DNA of 47,031 nt from the NCBI GenBank assembly GCA_913009415.1, contig CAJVYM010000006.1, positions 1-47,031 of the forward strand, written 5' to 3'. Positions within the stretch are counted from its first letter, which is position 1, and the number at the start of each line of letters is the position of its first letter. Positions 1-7,937 of the stretch are shown here, in pieces. The DNA comes from an uncultured bacterium (GTDB lineage: Bacteria > Bipolaricaulota > Bipolaricaulia > UBA7950 > UBA9294). Made by a program: the position numbers and the translations under genes. Under the pieces are notes generated by a model. It saw only the letters and a list, made by a program, of their open reading frames with translations. It was not told where the DNA came from and made no database searches.

Positions 1-127
1 TGCGGGAAAGATCATAGTGACTGGTGGTCGTACGCTCCTTAAGGTGGCGCGTGCGGTGTGGGAGCGGTTGAACCTCCAGAAGATCTGGGACCAAGCCAAT
101 TCGCCTCCGGTGGCTGCTCTGGTCTGA
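1..127 (+). CDS. Transposase, C-terminal fragment (5' part outside window)
   Basis: Frame 2 encodes the last 41 or so residues of a DDE transposase, including RTLLKVARAVWERLNLQK, and stops at TGA 125-127. It is identical base for base to the end of the complete transposase at 43053-44474. It is cut by the window edge, so it may well be intact in the genome. Confidence 0.85.
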   Translation, partial: AGKIIVTGGRTLLKVARAVWERLNLQKIWDQANSPPVAALV

Positions 128-175
128 CTCAAGCCCGAAATCGATGCCAACACAGTTTTCCGCAACTGTCTACAG

Positions 176-200
176 GGAGGGTGTATCTCGACGGCCCTCC
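176..200 (+). other. Stem-loop in the IS 3' tail
   Basis: GGAGGG at 176-181 pairs with CCCTCC at 195-200 across a 13-base loop. The same stem is kept in the second IS copy just after its transposase gene although the sequence between and around differs. It could be a transcript end or a structure used by the element; no T-run follows. Confidence 0.4.
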
Positions 201-323
201 ATAAGCTGATCTGTTGCCGGTCGGTCGACGTTACCGACCACATCTTACCGAGTAATAGCTTGTCCACCACATCTTGCTCAGAAAAGCGACCACCGGCACA
301 GCGTGCGATCAACAATTGTTGCT

Positions 324-341
324 GAATCGCTCAGATTAGGT
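324..341. repeat. Terminal inverted repeat (right end) of the IS
   Basis: GAATCGCTCAGATTAGGT is shared exactly with the right end of the other copy (44670-44687). It is the reverse complement, with three mismatches, of that copy's left end at 42908-42925. Confidence 0.75.
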
Positions 342-342
342 A

Positions 343-765
343 TCAATGCCCTGAGATCTGCACCCGGCGCGCTTGATCGTCGAGCAGCTCGATTCTGATG
401 GTGATGTCGCTCACTTCAACGATACCTTCTACTCGCGATGGCCACTCCACTGCGGTGACACCGCTCGTCGGTGGAAGGAGTTCATCGAGCCCGACCTCGG
501 CGAGCTCCTCCAGGCTCGATACCCGGTACGCATCGATGTGATGGAGCGCCATCCTCCCCTGATACTCGCGCGCTAATAGGTAGCTGGGCGAGACGACGAT
601 GTCTGTTACCAACAGCCCGCGCGCCAGGCCTTTGACGAGGGTGGTCTTGCCGGAGCCAAGCGGACCGATGAGCGAGATGACCGTGCCATCGATGACAATC
701 GGCGCGAGGTTCACCCCGATCTCCTCCATCTCAGCAGGAGTGCGCGCGATGATCGTCTTGTTCAT
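343..765 (-). CDS. tsaE: tRNA t6A-modification ATPase TsaE
   Basis: 140 residues, normal length for the TsaE (YjeE) family. A Walker A loop GPLGSGKTT lies at about residues 34-42, followed by the family segments HIDAYRV and VEWPSRVEG. Known role: ATPase partner of TsaD/TsaB in making N6-threonylcarbamoyladenosine at position 37 of ANN-decoding tRNAs, in the cytoplasm. The ATG directly abuts the pheT stop (765/766), so the two are one minus-strand operon with related tRNA roles. An IS ends one base from its stop codon; the C-terminus looks complete, but the last residue or two could have been set by that insertion. Confidence 0.93.
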   Translation of the reverse strand: MNKTIIARTPAEMEEIGVNLAPIVIDGTVISLIGPLGSGKTTLVKGLARGLLVTDIVVSPSYLLAREYQGRMALHHIDAYRVSSLEELAEVGLDELLPPTSGVTAVEWPSRVEGIVEVSDITIRIELLDDQARRVQISGH

Positions 766-3150
766 CTACGATCGCAGGCTGACGCCGATCTTCGCCAGTC
801 TCTTCTCCACGCGGGCGATCGCCTTTGCCACCTCTCCGTCGGTGAGGGTGCGATCGCTTGCGCGCAGCGCTACCTCGTAGGTCAGGCTGCGCTGCCCGGA
901 CCCCACCTGCTCGCCCTGATACTGGTCGTACAGCAAGACCTGCTCGACCATCTTCTCCGATTCTATCCTCTCCCGTATCTTCCCCTCGGGAAGGGCGATC
1001 GGCGCGAGGAGCGATAGGTCGCGCTTGCTCATCGGGAAGCGCGGTAGTGGCGTGAACGAAGCGTGCTCCACAGTGAACTTGCGAGCCTTATCAAGGCGGG
1101 CCTTATCAAGATCGATCTCAAAGGCGATCACGCGCGGCTGAGCGGGGAGCGAGGCCGTGATTTTCGGGGCGATCTCCCCGAATAGTCCGATCTTCTCTTT
1201 AAAAGCGATGATCTCACCCGATCGTCCGGGATGAAGGAAGGACACTTGCGTGGGTTCGATCTTCATCGGGACCTGAAGGGCACTTAGCAGGTGCGTGATG
1301 ATTCCCTTTGCCGCCAAGAGATCGACCTCTTCCTTACCATGCAAGGGGAGGTTCGTGCGACCGAAGAGGACACCGGCGAGCGATTCGCTCTCCCCGCGCG
1401 ATGCTGAGAAGATGCGCCCCACCTCGAAGATCATTCCGCCATCGACCCGCTGGTTCAAGTTAGCCTCCACCACCGATACCAGTCCCGGAAGGAGGCTCGA
1501 GCGCATCGACCTTTGTGCGGCGATCATCGGGTTTCTCACGCTCACCAGGTCATCGCCGAGGATGCCCAGCCTCTCTCGCCAATCGGTTTTGTCAAACCCG
1601 TCGGTGACTACTTCGTTCATCCCCAAGCCGATGAGGATGTCGCGCACACGATCCTTGTACAGCTCCACCACGTCCTTCCTGCCGAGCCTTAGCATCCCGC
1701 GCGGCGGGACGGTGGGGAAGCGATCGTACCCGTATATCCGCCCGACTTCTTCGATCAGGTCCACCTCGCGCAGAAGGTCGCTGCGGTAGCTGGGGATCGA
1801 CGCGACCAATCCTTCGTTATCGGCTTCGGTCGTTATCTCCAGTCGTCCCAGAAGGCGGGCGATCTGTTCTCGATCGACGTCGATTCCAAGGAGTGACTTG
1901 ACGCGTGTCGTGCGCAGGTGAAGCTCTCTTACTGGCCGCTTTCCCGGAGCGGAGTCGATGAACCCTTTATGCACTCGGCATCCGAACAGCTCTTGCAGCA
2001 GGTGAGCGGTGCGATTGGAGGCGTTGATCACGCCTTGCGGATCGACGCGACGCTCGAAGCGCTGCGAGGCTTCGCTGCGCAGGCCGAGGGAGCGCGAGGA
2101 GCGGCGGATCGTGCTCGCTTCAAACGATGCCGATTCCAGGAGGACGCGCGTCGTGTCCTCCCGAATCTCGCTTCTCTCACCGCCCATCACTCCGGCCACG
2201 GCCAGGCCGCCCAGCTCATCGGTGATCATCAGCACGTCCTCGCTGAGCTCGCGATCGATGTCGTCCAGCGTGCGGAATCTGTCGCCGCCGCGTGCGCGGC
2301 GGACGGTGATTATCTTTCCGATGCGGTCGGCGTCGAACGGGTGCAGCGGCTGGCCCAACTCGAGCATGACGTAGTTTGTAACATCGATCACGTTCGCCAG
2401 CGGCCGCATCCCCGCCTTAAGCAGGCGGTGCTGCAGGCGAAGGGGCGATTCTGCGATGCGCACCCCGCTCATCAACCGGGCGGTATAGCGTGGGGTATCG
2501 CTCTCATCTTCCACAACGACGGAGAAGCCCTCCTCCTCGATCGATGGTTCGCTCTCTTCGACCGAGAGATCGAGTGAGCGCAGTTCCACGCCTGTTATCG
2601 CCGCCACCTCGCGGGCGATCCCATAGAGGCCCGTGCAGTCGGGACGATTGGACGTCACCTTGATCTGGAGGACGTAGTCGTCGTATTCGAGTAGCTCATT
2701 AATGTCGGTTCCCAGCGGCAGGTCGAGCGAGTCATCGAAGTTCCAGATGCCGTCGGACTTTGCTTCCAGGCCGAGCTCGGCCTTGGAGCAGATCATCCCG
2801 TGCGAAGTCACGCCGCGCAGCTGGCGCTCGGAGATTTTGAACCCGCCGGGAAGCTCACCGCCGACGGTGATCACCGGGACGAGTTTCCCCTCGACCACGT
2901 TATCCGCGCCACATATGACATCGACTTCATCGTGACCGATGTCCAGGTGGCAAAGGGAGAGGTGATCAGAGTTCGGGTGAGGGGCGCTGCTCAGTACGCG
3001 CCCGACGAACGCCCCACTCACACCGGGAACGTAGGTCATCTCCTCGACCTCGAGACCAGCAAGGGTCAGACGCTCGGCAAGGCGAGCAATCCCCTCTTCT
3101 GTGAGATCGATATCGACATATTCAGCGAGCCAGCGGCATGGAACCTTCAT
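766..3150 (-). CDS. pheT: Phenylalanyl-tRNA synthetase beta chain
   Basis: 794 residues, full length for bacterial PheT. Order seen: N-terminal EMAP-type tRNA-binding domain (about 40-150, with HPNSDHLSLCHLDIG and ICGADNV), B3/B4 editing domain (with NRPDCTGLYGIAREV and NVIDVTNYVMLELGQPLH), B5 (about 405-475, with EEVGRIYGYDRFP), and a C-terminal FDX-ACB anticodon-binding domain (about 705-794, with PRFPMSKRDLSLL). It charges tRNA-Phe as an (alpha beta)2 enzyme. The alpha-chain gene pheS, usually just upstream, is not in the window: upstream lie a repeat-filled gap and an unrelated peptidase gene. The SD-like AGAGGTG precedes the ATG. Confidence 0.95.
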   Translation of the reverse strand: MKVPCRWLAEYVDIDLTEEGIARLAERLTLAGLEVEEMTYVPGVSGAFVGRVLSSAPHPNSDHLSLCHLDIGHDEVDVICGADNVVEGKLVPVITVGGELPGGFKISERQLRGVTSHGMICSKAELGLEAKSDGIWNFDDSLDLPLGTDINELLEYDDYVLQIKVTSNRPDCTGLYGIAREVAAITGVELRSLDLSVEESEPSIEEEGFSVVVEDESDTPRYTARLMSGVRIAESPLRLQHRLLKAGMRPLANVIDVTNYVMLELGQPLHPFDADRIGKIITVRRARGGDRFRTLDDIDRELSEDVLMITDELGGLAVAGVMGGERSEIREDTTRVLLESASFEASTIRRSSRSLGLRSEASQRFERRVDPQGVINASNRTAHLLQELFGCRVHKGFIDSAPGKRPVRELHLRTTRVKSLLGIDVDREQIARLLGRLEITTEADNEGLVASIPSYRSDLLREVDLIEEVGRIYGYDRFPTVPPRGMLRLGRKDVVELYKDRVRDILIGLGMNEVVTDGFDKTDWRERLGILGDDLVSVRNPMIAAQRSMRSSLLPGLVSVVEANLNQRVDGGMIFEVGRIFSASRGESESLAGVLFGRTNLPLHGKEEVDLLAAKGIITHLLSALQVPMKIEPTQVSFLHPGRSGEIIAFKEKIGLFGEIAPKITASLPAQPRVIAFEIDLDKARLDKARKFTVEHASFTPLPRFPMSKRDLSLLAPIALPEGKIRERIESEKMVEQVLLYDQYQGEQVGSGQRSLTYEVALRASDRTLTDGEVAKAIARVEKRLAKIGVSLRS

Positions 3151-3162
3151 CGTTCACCTCTT

Positions 3163-3300
3163 TTGGCAATCAGCTATCAGCTTACAGGAGTCAGCACCTT
3201 GCAGTTCGGCACCTCACCTGTTCATGTTGTGGACACACACCTGCGCCCCGTCCTGCTTTCCGATGCTTGTGGCTGTAAGCTGACAGCTGACAGCTGATCG
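3163..3300. repeat. Degenerate TAGCTGA-type heptamers in the pheT leader
   Basis: The gap before pheT carries diverged heptamer repeats at both ends: about 3168-3183 (CAGCTATCAGCTTA) and 3277-3298 (AAGCTGACAGCTGACAGCTG). They belong to the same family as the perfect arrays upstream of ffh and rpsP. No gene, tRNA or clear promoter was seen in the middle part. Confidence 0.55.
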
Positions 3301-6051
3301 CTACAGCGAAAATCCGAAGTAGAAAACGCCCAGTCCATTTCCAAGGATCGGAGTGGCGTATCCGACCACCACCCTAAACGGGAGAAGCCCGCCGAGTGCT
3401 GATACGTCTAACACTTCTTCTACTCCAGCCTCGATATTGGGGCTAGTTTTACCGAATTCATCGAGGCTTGTCCAACTCGTCCCTCCGGCGATGAACACGC
3501 GAGTGCGCGCGCGATCGATCATCACCACATTCGCCAGGTTGTACGGGGTGACCCCATCGTTTGGTAGCTCCAAGGCCAAGCGGCCATAGAGCTTGTGCGT
3601 GCCGTAGAAGTGGGTCGGGACCCACTTTCCCTTCGACATCACCCCAAAGCTAATAAGCTCGGTGAGGTCGAACTCTAGCGCCTTAGGAAGCGCACCAAAC
3701 CCGGTTCCCATGATGGCTGTTCCTTGCAGGTAGATCCGCGGGAAGATGCGCACTTCATCTGAAACGGCAAGTGAGATGCGTCCTGCTCCCCGCGGTGTGA
3801 CGTCTATCCCCATCCGCGTTTCACGACTGTAGTCCATCGTCGGCAGCATAGCGATCCCGAGGTGGATGTACTGCACCGGCCCCTGCTTTGAGATAACCCG
3901 GTGGCCGGAGATGGTGATCACCTCTGTTGGGCCTAAGAACGTCCCCGCAGAGCCCGTCGGGATTGGGGAGAAGATCGTGTGAGAGTATCCGAGCGTGCCT
4001 CCGAGATCAGAGCCACTGAGCGACGCACTAAGGAAGATGTGATCTGATCTTCCTTGGAAGACATCGGCGCTCAGCTTCCCTTCGGCGAGTGTCAGCCGGA
4101 TGCGGTCGAGATAAGTGAGCGTTATTCCCTTGGAAATCGGGTCCGGGTGAAGGATGTACGCGTCGAGCGGAAAGGCGTTCTTGTCTGTCACGATGACGAA
4201 TTTGACCGGATCATTGTTGTTTAAGCGATCGCGATCGAGAAGGAGGTGATCGGGGTCGATGGTCACGCGTTCCAAGCGATCGGCGGTGATGAAGGTGATC
4301 GTCGACGTCTTGTCCTTGCCGTCCCACTCCTTGCGAAGCGTCTTTCCCTTACTCATCAATGCCTCCACGATAACGGGCTGCATTACTCCACCATCGCGCG
4401 TCACCTGCACGGTCGTCTCGTGCTTGTCACCATCGCGCGTGCGGGATAGGATCTTCACGCTGTAGTCTACGGTCGTCTCATTGCGCAGCCAGGCATCGAA
4501 CAGGGCTGATAGCGAACGCCCTGATGCCTTTTCCATGACCTTCTGAAAATCGGCGAGCGTGATCTGCTTGTGCATGTACTGAGTCGCTGCATCGTGCAGC
4601 CCTTGCTGAAATTTGTCCTTCCCGATCGCGGAGGCGATGGTGCGAGCGACGAGGTACCCCTTGTCGTAGATGCGCTCGGCAGTGGCGTTATCGTATTCAA
4701 CCTTGTTCTGCGGCTTGATGATCGCCTCATCGAACCCGCGCTCCACCTGCTCGATGTAGGGTAGCTCGATCTGGTCCTCGCGCAGGTTCATAAACCCAAA
4801 CTGCGAGGCCACGAAGTTCTCCAGCAGGCCCTTTCCAGAGGTGTCAAACAGGTTCGGCCCAAACTCCCCGTACTTCCCCTCGAAGTAGGTTATGGAGAGG
4901 TACTGCGCCATCCCTTCCGAGAGCCAGTTCTGCGCGTTCAGATCGACCCCAATGCCGATTCCCCACCACTGGTGGGCGATCTCGTGCGCGAGGACGAACT
5001 CGCTTAAGCGGTTGAGCATCCCCGGGAGAGTGACGTTGCGGTGGCTGAAGAAGAGATCGGAGAGCCAGACTATGCCATCGGCGGCCATCGATAGGCCCTG
5101 CTGATTCGGGTTTTCCACGATCGTCAACCGCGTTCGCGGGTACGCTCCGTAGCGCTTGACGTAGTTTTTCAGGATATCATCCGCGTAAGTGGCGAACAAC
5201 CGCGCCGTCTCGTCGTGCCCGGGCAGATAGTACACCTCGATCGGAATGGAGAGATCATCGAGTGAGAACCGCTTGTAATCCTTCGATGCGGCTATGGCGA
5301 TCGTTCGCACCGGTGCGTCGTTCGACACGTGATACGTCACGTCCTTCGTATCCTTATCGCTCGATGCCGTGGGATCACTGTGATCTGCTCCACACGCAAG
5401 CGTAACATCAGCGGGGACGGTTATCTGCGCTGCGTAATCGGCAGCGGGAATCTCGAGAGGGAAATCCTTTGTTGGAGGCTGAAGCGTTCCATCCTTTTCT
5501 TTCCATGCCTGATCAGGCGGAAGGAGGATCGGGTTCCATCCAAAGCGCCAGGTGAGCACCCCTTGGTAGATCCCTTGGTCACCTGATGCCATGCGGGGAA
5601 CGTGCGTTGTAAAGTGCACCCGCAGCGTTACTTTAGCATCGCCGAGGAGGTCGACGGCAAGAACGGTTTTATCGAGCGAATACGTTTGCCATGCGGGAGG
5701 GATGGACAAGAGTCGGAAGGAGACCGCACCGGAACTCCCACTTTGCACCGTCTCTACGCTGTCGATCGTTGTCGATGATGGCTCAAAGCCCGACGGATAA
5801 ATGGAATCGATCGATCGATCGCTTTCGTAAGGGTTCTGTTCGCGATTGAGGTTGGCCAGTAGCAGAAAGTAGAGATGCCCTCCGCTTGGTGTACATGTCA
5901 CATCCTCGTATCCCTGAATCGTTTGCTTGTCAAGATCGATCTTCACGGACATGTTATAGCTTGCTCCAAACACACCTATCGACAGGCCGGCAAGCAGAAA
6001 CGCCATCACAAGAAAAACGCTTCCGATACGCAATCCCCTCTCCATCTCCAT
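3301..6051 (-). CDS. Secreted M1-like (gluzincin) metallopeptidase with barrel-like C-terminal domain
   Basis: 916 residues. Residues 8-30 form a signal peptide or anchor. The zinc site is HEIAH at 356-360 with Glu379 exactly 18 residues further on, in a WLSEGMAQYL context: the HEXXH-X18-E pattern of M1/gluzincin peptidases. The usual GxMEN exopeptidase motif is replaced by GLSMAADG at about 319-326, so aminopeptidase activity is uncertain. After about residue 600 the chain becomes alternating beta strands and ends in FYFGFSL, a terminus typical of outer-membrane barrels. I infer export and possible outer-membrane anchoring. SD GGAGGAGA lies a few bases before ATG 6051; a second ATG at 6045 is possible. 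Confidence 0.82.
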   Translation of the reverse strand: MEMERGLRIGSVFLVMAFLLAGLSIGVFGASYNMSVKIDLDKQTIQGYEDVTCTPSGGHLYFLLLANLNREQNPYESDRSIDSIYPSGFEPSSTTIDSVETVQSGSSGAVSFRLLSIPPAWQTYSLDKTVLAVDLLGDAKVTLRVHFTTHVPRMASGDQGIYQGVLTWRFGWNPILLPPDQAWKEKDGTLQPPTKDFPLEIPAADYAAQITVPADVTLACGADHSDPTASSDKDTKDVTYHVSNDAPVRTIAIAASKDYKRFSLDDLSIPIEVYYLPGHDETARLFATYADDILKNYVKRYGAYPRTRLTIVENPNQQGLSMAADGIVWLSDLFFSHRNVTLPGMLNRLSEFVLAHEIAHQWWGIGIGVDLNAQNWLSEGMAQYLSITYFEGKYGEFGPNLFDTSGKGLLENFVASQFGFMNLREDQIELPYIEQVERGFDEAIIKPQNKVEYDNATAERIYDKGYLVARTIASAIGKDKFQQGLHDAATQYMHKQITLADFQKVMEKASGRSLSALFDAWLRNETTVDYSVKILSRTRDGDKHETTVQVTRDGGVMQPVIVEALMSKGKTLRKEWDGKDKTSTITFITADRLERVTIDPDHLLLDRDRLNNNDPVKFVIVTDKNAFPLDAYILHPDPISKGITLTYLDRIRLTLAEGKLSADVFQGRSDHIFLSASLSGSDLGGTLGYSHTIFSPIPTGSAGTFLGPTEVITISGHRVISKQGPVQYIHLGIAMLPTMDYSRETRMGIDVTPRGAGRISLAVSDEVRIFPRIYLQGTAIMGTGFGALPKALEFDLTELISFGVMSKGKWVPTHFYGTHKLYGRLALELPNDGVTPYNLANVVMIDRARTRVFIAGGTSWTSLDEFGKTSPNIEAGVEEVLDVSALGGLLPFRVVVGYATPILGNGLGVFYFGFSL

Positions 6052-6066
6052 CTTCTCCTCCCAATT

Positions 6067-6090
6067 GAAAGGGGGGCAGGCCCCTCTTTC
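6067..6090 (-). terminator. Hairpin between the CorC-like and peptidase genes
   Basis: On the minus strand GAAAG-A-GGGG pairs with CCCC-C-CTTTC around a four-base loop, starting at the CorC-like stop codon. No T-run follows and the peptidase SD comes soon after, so it may reduce read-through rather than end all transcription. Confidence 0.4.
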
Positions 6091-7382
6091 TATTCTTCTG
6101 CTGTTTTCCGGTCGCGGTCTACGAGAACGCGCACGGTCGTGATCTCTCGCTCGGTCGTCTCCTTCACGGTGAGTGAAACCGGGCCCACTTGCACCTCGTC
6201 TCCCGCGTTGGGCATCGCCTCCAGGCGGTGCAGGAGAAGGCCGGTCACGGTCACTCCTTCGTCCCCAGGCAGGTCGATATCCATGGTGCGGTTCAGATCG
6301 TGCACGGACACCTCGCCGCTCACGAGGGCTTCGTCCGGCGAGATGCGCTTGATAAGTATCGCCGGGCTGTCGTACTCGTCCTCGATCTCCCCGACGATCT
6401 CTTCGATGATGTCCTCCAGGGTGACGATTCCCGCCATCCCCCCGAACTCGTCGATTACCACCGCCATGTGCACCCGCTCGCGTTGGAACTCGCGTAGAAG
6501 GACGTTAATCGGCTTGGTCGTTGGTGTGTAGTAGATCGGGCGAAGGAGGCTGTGCAGACTCGTCTGCGGGTTGTCCACCTCCGCTAGGAGGTCCTTGGCG
6601 TACAGCGTTCCCACCACAGTATCTGGAAGCTTGTCATACACTGGAAAGCGGGAGTGTCCGTCCTCAGCAACGATCTCTCGCGCCCGTCGCGGCGACGTTC
6701 TCACCTCGATCGCCTGCACATCCATGCGGGGAACCATCGCCTGCTCGGCTGTTATCTCGTCGAAGTCGAGGATGCGGCGGATCATCTCCCCGTCCTGTGC
6801 ATCGATCAGGCCGCTCTCCTCACTGGCGTCGATCAGCGTTTCAATCTGTTCGTCGCTGACGGCGAGCGGTTTTTCCTGTGCAAGATCCTCCCCGAACATG
6901 CGCATGATCAGGGAGGCGATGCCACGGAAGACGAAGATCAATGGCCGCAACACGCGCGTTAACAGGTAAATCTGATTGATCGTGGCCAGGGTGAAACGTT
7001 CCGCGTTATTCTTGGCGAAGTTCTTCGGTGTTATCTCGCCGAAGATGAGGATGGACACTGTCATCACTCCTGTCGCCAGGAGTCCCGCCTGATAGGCAGG
7101 AAGGCCCTTGGCCATAACGCGCACGGCAAGCAGCGTCATCAACGAACTGGCAGCGACGTTTGTCAGGTTATTTAAGATGAGAAGCGCGGTGATCATTTCG
7201 TTTGGCTCATCAAGCAGCAGCGACAAACCACGCTTCTTCTTCCTGTGCGCGTTGACAAGGTAGTGCAGACGCCCCTCATCAAGCGATGTGATCGCTGTCT
7301 CTGTGCTGGAGAAATATGCTGAACAAACAATCAAAAAGACAAGTAGCGCAATCTGCGCGCCTATTGACACGGTAATACTCAC
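6090..7382 (-). CDS. CNNM/CorC-HlyC family membrane protein (DUF21-CBS-CorC)
   Basis: 430 residues. An N-terminal DUF21 region has about four membrane segments (residues 1-150), including ILIFGEITPKNFAKNNAERF. A paired CBS module follows (about 200-325, with VPRMDVQAI and HMAVVIDEFGGMAGIVTLED), then a C-terminal CorC/HlyC transporter-associated domain (about 335-425). Homologues act in Mg2+/Co2+ efflux or Mg2+ homeostasis in the inner membrane; older annotations call them hemolysins. Translation seems to start at GTG 7380-7382, tightly preceded by AGAGG; no nearby ATG offers an alternative. A good divergent promoter lies just upstream. Confidence 0.88.
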   Translation of the reverse strand: MSITVSIGAQIALLVFLIVCSAYFSSTETAITSLDEGRLHYLVNAHRKKKRGLSLLLDEPNEMITALLILNNLTNVAASSLMTLLAVRVMAKGLPAYQAGLLATGVMTVSILIFGEITPKNFAKNNAERFTLATINQIYLLTRVLRPLIFVFRGIASLIMRMFGEDLAQEKPLAVSDEQIETLIDASEESGLIDAQDGEMIRRILDFDEITAEQAMVPRMDVQAIEVRTSPRRAREIVAEDGHSRFPVYDKLPDTVVGTLYAKDLLAEVDNPQTSLHSLLRPIYYTPTTKPINVLLREFQRERVHMAVVIDEFGGMAGIVTLEDIIEEIVGEIEDEYDSPAILIKRISPDEALVSGEVSVHDLNRTMDIDLPGDEGVTVTGLLLHRLEAMPNAGDEVQVGPVSLTVKETTEREITTVRVLVDRDRKTAEE

Positions 7383-7394
7383 CTCTAAAAGAGA

Positions 7395-7422
7395 ATTATA
7401 GAAGTAGCGTCCATGATTGCAA
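7395..7422 (-). promoter_or_regulatory. Sigma70-type promoter of the CorC-like gene
   Basis: Minus strand: -35 TTGCAA (7417-7422), 16-base spacer, -10 TATAAT (7395-7400, perfect). The expected start site leaves a leader of only a few bases before GTG 7382. Confidence 0.6.
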
Positions 7423-7468
7423 GATGAGGAAGAGAGTTCCTTCCTAACACTAATGTTTAAGAGCCTTC

Positions 7469-7498
7469 TTGCCCCACCCGTGAACGGGGTGGTAAAAT
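7469..7498 (+). promoter_or_regulatory. Putative accBC promoter with a palindrome in its spacer
   Basis: -35 TTGCCC (7469-7474), 18-base spacer, -10 TAAAAT (7493-7498). The spacer is filled by an imperfect palindrome, CCACCCGTGAACGGGGTGG, which could be a repressor site or just a structure. It faces away from the promoter of the CorC-like gene. Confidence 0.45.
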
Positions 7499-7526
7499 AA
7501 AAGGATGATTACTAGGAGGCAACGGA

Positions 7527-7937
7527 GTGGATCTGGAAGAACTGCAGCAAATCATCCGCCTATTGAAGGAAGAGGGGCTTACCGAGATAACGGTCTCAAA
7601 CGGGGACAAGAGGATCACCGTCCGTCGGGAAGGGGATAATCGGTTACTACCACGTGCTGCCGAATCCGAGCCAGGGACTGAAGAGCAAGACAAAGATGCC
7701 AATGTCATCACCGCCCCGCTTCTCGGGACATTCTATTCCCGTCCCAGCCCGGAGGATGATCCATTCGTCAGCGAGGGTGACCAGATTTCGCCCGGTGATA
7801 CCCTCTGTATCATCGACGCGATGAAGGTGATGAACGAGATCAAGGCCGAATTTGCAGCCAAGATCGTGAAGGCCCTCGTGGAAGACGGCGATCCGGTGCA
7901 GTATGGGCAGCCGCTGTTCCGATTCGAACGGATATGA
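7527..7937 (+). CDS. accB: Acetyl-CoA carboxylase biotin carboxyl carrier protein
   Basis: 136 residues. The N-terminal segment (DLEELQQIIRLLKEEGLTE) is the usual AccB leader. The C-terminal biotinyl domain (about 60-136) has the lysine motif AMKVMNEI, the site of biotinylation. It carries the biotin-CO2 group between AccC and the carboxyltransferase in fatty-acid synthesis. The start is GTG 7527, six bases after AGGAGG. It overlaps accC by four bases (ATGA). Carboxyltransferase genes accA/accD are not in the window, so a role with another carboxyltransferase cannot be excluded. Confidence 0.93.
   Translation: MDLEELQQIIRLLKEEGLTEITVSNGDKRITVRREGDNRLLPRAAESEPGTEEQDKDANVITAPLLGTFYSRPSPEDDPFVSEGDQISPGDTLCIIDAMKVMNEIKAEFAAKIVKALVEDGDPVQYGQPLFRFERI

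Larger units (their letters stand above)
1..341 (+). mobile_element. Right end of an IS (IS1380/IS4-like), cut by window start
   Basis: The first 127 bases are identical to 44348-44474, the end of the complete transposase gene further along. The following noncoding tail resembles the other copy, with many mismatches starting right after the stop codon, and ends in the same terminal repeat at 324-341 (GAATCGCTCAGATTAGGT). The element stops one base before the tsaE stop codon. The left end lies outside the window, so a target duplication cannot be tested here. Confidence 0.85.

Noticed and set aside
1918-2577. Plus-strand 219-codon ORF inside pheT
   Set aside because: It is antisense to a clearly conserved gene and carries no domain signal.
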